From assembly GCA_001770355.1 (NCBI GenBank), contig MEQV01000163.1, forward strand, positions 1 to 5,879: a stretch of DNA of 5,879 nt, in the 5' to 3' direction. The notes under the pieces are model-generated. The model saw only the letters and a list, made by a program, of their open reading frames with translations, ran no database searches and was not told the origin of the DNA. The stretch comes from Betaproteobacteria bacterium RIFCSPLOWO2_02_FULL_62_17. Its GTDB lineage: Bacteria > Pseudomonadota > Gammaproteobacteria > Burkholderiales > SG8-39. Below, piece after piece: positions 5,184 through 5,879 of the stretch. The stretch's first letter is position 1, and every line of letters starts with the position of its first letter. Position numbers and translations under genes: made by a program.

Positions 5184-5879
5184 ATGCAGCCTGCCCTGTC
5201 GTTCCAACAGGCGCCGCCGATATCGGTGCCCTACCGGTTCTTTCTGACGGCCCCCCTTTTCGGCGCAGTCGCAGGGCTCGTTCTGGCCGTGCTCGGACCG
5301 GAGAGCTTCGAGTCGCGCTGGTCTCCCGGTGCGCTGGCGATGACCCATCTGATCGTGGTCGACTTCATGTTGCAGGCGATGTGCGGTTCGCTGCTGCAAT
5401 TCGTGGCAGTGGTGGCCGGTGACAACATCTGGCGTCCGCGCCTGGTGGCGGCCGTGGTGCACCCGCTGATCACGGCGGGCGCGGTATTCCTCGCATCGGC
5501 CTTCCTGCTGGAGCAGCCGCGGCTATTCGTGCTGGCCGCGCTGGTGTTTGCCATAGCTCTGGGTCTGTTCCTGACGGTTATGGCGATTGCCTTGCTGCGC
5601 ACGCCGGCACGCGGCATGAGCATCCCTATCCTGCGTACGGCCGTGTTTGGCCTGTTGGTGACGGTGGTGCTTGGCGCGACGCTTGCAGTCACGCTGGGTC
5701 TCCAGGAAGATGCGCCACCGGCCTGGTCGCTGCTGGCGCTGATCAACGTTCATGCCGCCTGGGGCCTGGGCGGCTGGGCCTTGATGCTGGTGATCGGCGT
5801 TTCCATTCTGGTGGTACCGATGTTTCAGCTCACGCCGGCCTATCCGGTTTGGATGACGCGCATGCTGCCGGCCGGATTA
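5184..5879 (+). CDS. Polytopic membrane protein, possibly NnrS- or heme-copper subunit I-like (3' partial)
   Basis: The frame is open from ATG 5184 to the right edge (232 codons). About six membrane helices are visible, near residues 18-37, 53-79, 88-109, 112-138, 146-173 and 184-214. Histidines sit at helix starts or ends: His55 (LAMTHLIVVDFMLQAMCGSL), His93 (VVHPLITAG) and His190 (INVHAAWGLGGW). The N-terminal VPYRFFLTAPLFGAVAGL and the His55 helix resemble uncharacterised membrane proteins of denitrifiers and, more distantly, NnrS and heme-copper subunit I, where helix-borne His residues hold heme or copper. I cannot prove the family without a search. It begins 6 nt after the DUF2249 stop and has no clear ribosome site of its own, so it belongs to the same operon. 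The context suggests a role in NO or low-oxygen response. The C-terminal part is outside the window. Confidence 0.75.
   Translation, partial: MQPALSFQQAPPISVPYRFFLTAPLFGAVAGLVLAVLGPESFESRWSPGALAMTHLIVVDFMLQAMCGSLLQFVAVVAGDNIWRPRLVAAVVHPLITAGAVFLASAFLLEQPRLFVLAALVFAIALGLFLTVMAIALLRTPARGMSIPILRTAVFGLLVTVVLGATLAVTLGLQEDAPPAWSLLALINVHAAWGLGGWALMLVIGVSILVVPMFQLTPAYPVWMTRMLPAGL

Noticed and set aside
5231..5746. Minus-strand frame opposite the last membrane protein
   Set aside because: The plus-strand frame is open from 5184 to the edge, gives well-formed hydrophobic helices and follows the DUF2249 gene by 6 nt. The reverse frame gives a Ser/Thr/Arg/Ala-rich product without features.

Overview
The window looks like chromosomal DNA from a GC-rich, facultatively anaerobic proteobacterium, most likely a beta-proteobacterium of the denitrifier, sulfur/iron-oxidiser or ammonia-oxidiser type. 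This rests on strong GC bias in third codon positions, AGGAG ribosome binding sites, FNR/DNR-type boxes and the gene content. The exact lineage is inference. No mobile element, CRISPR array, tRNA or rRNA was found.

Layout. On the minus strand (about 1950 down to 1) lies a three-gene operon. It encodes a 53-aa one-helix small subunit, a membrane-anchored CuA subunit II and a heme-copper oxidase family subunit I that runs off the left edge. Subunit I keeps the heme and CuB histidines but has Gln where oxygen reductases carry the active-site Tyr of the GHPxVY motif. I therefore read it as a CuA-containing nitric oxide reductase of the sNOR/NorSY kind rather than an oxygen reductase. Divergent from it (2145-4040, plus strand) is a large fusion protein: a cytochrome b domain with four heme-ligand histidines, a plant-type [2Fe-2S] ferredoxin domain and a ferredoxin-NAD(P)+ reductase (FAD plus NAD) module. 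A gene-free stretch of about 470 bp follows, containing a markedly AT-rich patch. Then comes a second plus-strand operon: a hemerythrin-domain protein (4511-4963), an overlapping DUF2249 protein (4956-5177) and a polytopic membrane protein (from 5184, cut by the right edge) that may be related to NnrS or heme-copper subunit I-like proteins.

Regulation. Three FNR/DNR-like palindromes sit at the three operon heads (2053-2066, 2099-2112, 4358-4371). The last two belong to a 105-bp imperfect direct repeat (78 of 105 positions identical, ungapped) that carries the box, an identically spaced -10 element and the first 18 codons of the cytochrome b fusion. The second copy is interrupted by a stop codon and now serves as the promoter and leader of the hemerythrin operon.

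Working model (inference). All three operons respond to low oxygen or NO through a CRP/FNR-family activator and deal with nitric oxide. The CuA enzyme would reduce NO with electrons from cytochrome c or a cupredoxin. The hemerythrin, DUF2249 and membrane proteins would sense, bind or repair. The cytochrome b-ferredoxin-reductase fusion would move electrons between NAD(P)H and membrane hemes or quinone. The fusion and its apparent co-regulation with the NO reductase are the least familiar part of the window.
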